Shown piece after piece: positions 5,453-6,100 of a DNA stretch of 6,100 nucleotides. The position numbers and the translations under genes are program-made. The DNA lies in the NCBI GenBank assembly GCA_016867005.1, contig VGKM01000073.1, positions 1 to 6,100 of the forward strand, written 5' to 3'. Under the pieces are notes generated by a model, which worked only from the letters and a program-made list of their open reading frames with translations, had not been told where the DNA came from and did no database searches. The first letter of the stretch is position 1. The number at the start of each line of letters is the position of its first letter. The stretch comes from Candidatus Omnitrophota bacterium. Lineage in GTDB: Bacteria; Omnitrophota; Gorgyraeia; Gygaellales; Profunditerraquicolaceae.

Positions 5453-6100
5453 ATGTTCATTGATAACGTAAAGATCTATGTGAAAGCAGGCGAAGGGGGG
5501 CGCGGGTGTTCCAGCCTGTACCGCGATAAGTATAAGCGCGAGGGGATCCCCGACGGAGGAGACGGCGGCCGTGGCGCAGATATAATAATACGGGCGGACC
5601 GCAATGTGGGGACATTGCTTGATTTTCAGTTTAACAGGCATTTCCTTGGCAAGCACGGCGAGCACGGTTCGGGCAAAAACAAGAAAGGTAAAGATGCCGA
5701 ACCGATTATTATCCGCGTGCCTATCGGGACTAACATAAGGGATGCAAGGACATCTTGTCTGTTGAGGGACCTCGTAAGGGACAAAGAAGAGGTGGTTATT
5801 GCAACAGGCGGCAGAGGAGGCCTGGGTAATAAGCGTAGAAGAGAAGCAACTCCCGGAGAAAAGGCAGAAGAAAAGGAATTGCTGCTTGATTTAAAACTTA
5901 TTGCCGATGTCGGCCTTATCGGCTGCCCTAATGCGGGCAAGTCCACTTTGATCTCTGCTATTTCAGGGGCCCGTTCAAAAGTCGCAGCTTACCCGTTTAC
6001 AACAAAATATCCTGTCCTGGGCGTAGTTGAGTACGGTGATAAGAGGTTTACAGTGGCGGATATCCCGGGGTTGATCGAGGGCTCTTCTTCGGGCAAGGGG
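5453..6100 (+). CDS. obg: Obg/CgtA ribosome-assembly GTPase, 3' end cut by window
   Basis: The first 216 codons of Obg, an essential GTPase that associates with the 50S subunit and acts in its assembly and in stress responses, run open to the last base. The glycine-rich Obg fold begins MFIDNVKIYVKAGEGGRG and includes PDGGDGGRGAD (33-43), RHFLGKHGEHGSGKN (62-76) and ATGGRGGLGN (117-126). The GTPase domain begins near residue 151: the P-loop is GCPNAGKS (157-164), switch I lies in AAYPFTTKYPVLG (178-190), and the G3 motif is DIPG (203-206). The Obg fold is about 8 residues shorter than usual after N126, where most homologues have a TSTN.APR-like segment. The rest (G4, G5 and any C-terminal domain) is outside the window. 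The ATG at 5453 gives the canonical N-terminus, but no Shine-Dalgarno site precedes it, so translation is probably coupled to rplU. Confidence 0.96.
   Translation, partial: MFIDNVKIYVKAGEGGRGCSSLYRDKYKREGIPDGGDGGRGADIIIRADRNVGTLLDFQFNRHFLGKHGEHGSGKNKKGKDAEPIIIRVPIGTNIRDARTSCLLRDLVRDKEEVVIATGGRGGLGNKRRREATPGEKAEEKELLLDLKLIADVGLIGCPNAGKSTLISAISGARSKVAAYPFTTKYPVLGVVEYGDKRFTVADIPGLIEGSSSGKG

Noticed and set aside
164..5946. Minus-strand open frames of 60-113 codons scattered through the window
   Set aside because: All lie opposite well-supported + strand genes, show no recognisable family features and have no ribosome binding sites or promoters; they are antisense shadows.

Overview
The window looks like a piece of chromosome from a diderm (two-membrane) bacterium of moderate G+C content. 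It carries a type IV pilus (or type II secretion-like) alignment complex with an outer-membrane secretin, followed by housekeeping RNA and ribosome genes, all on the + strand. The protein sequences and the PilN-PilO-PilP-secretin order recall Candidatus Omnitrophota and related uncultivated PVC-type lineages. That placement is from memory of family appearance and is only a moderate-confidence inference.

Region 1 (9-3259) holds four overlapping genes: pilN, pilO, a short pilP-like gene and a pilQ-like secretin. Stop and start codons overlap at every junction (4, 11 and 4 bp), so this is the interior of one operon. Upstream members, probably including pilM, lie outside the window. PilN and PilO are inner-membrane bitopic proteins, the PilP-like protein is the periplasmic connector, and PilQ is the outer-membrane channel.

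Region 2 (3273-4998) follows after 13 bp. It contains a short protein of the DUF2344/TIGR03936 'radical SAM-linked' family, truncated relative to the family, which overlaps by 23 bp the start of a complete RNase E/G family ribonuclease. These two genes appear to be read from the pilus transcript, which ends at a strong intrinsic terminator at 5007-5040.

Region 3 (5055-6100) begins with a well-formed sigma70-type promoter with an extended -10. It drives rplU (ribosomal protein L21) and, 8 bp later, obg (ribosome-assembly GTPase), which runs off the right edge. In most bacteria rpmA (L27) lies between rplU and obg; here there is no room for it.

The known conserved neighbourhood (radical SAM protein, DUF2344, rng, rplU, rpmA, obg) is recognisable but edited: the radical SAM gene and rpmA are missing, DUF2344 is about half length, and a terminator plus promoter separate rng from rplU. 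I see no mobile element, CRISPR array, RNA gene or gene-free stretch over 300 bases. I found no evidence of a wholly new system; the notable points are these departures from conserved synteny and several family-level indels.
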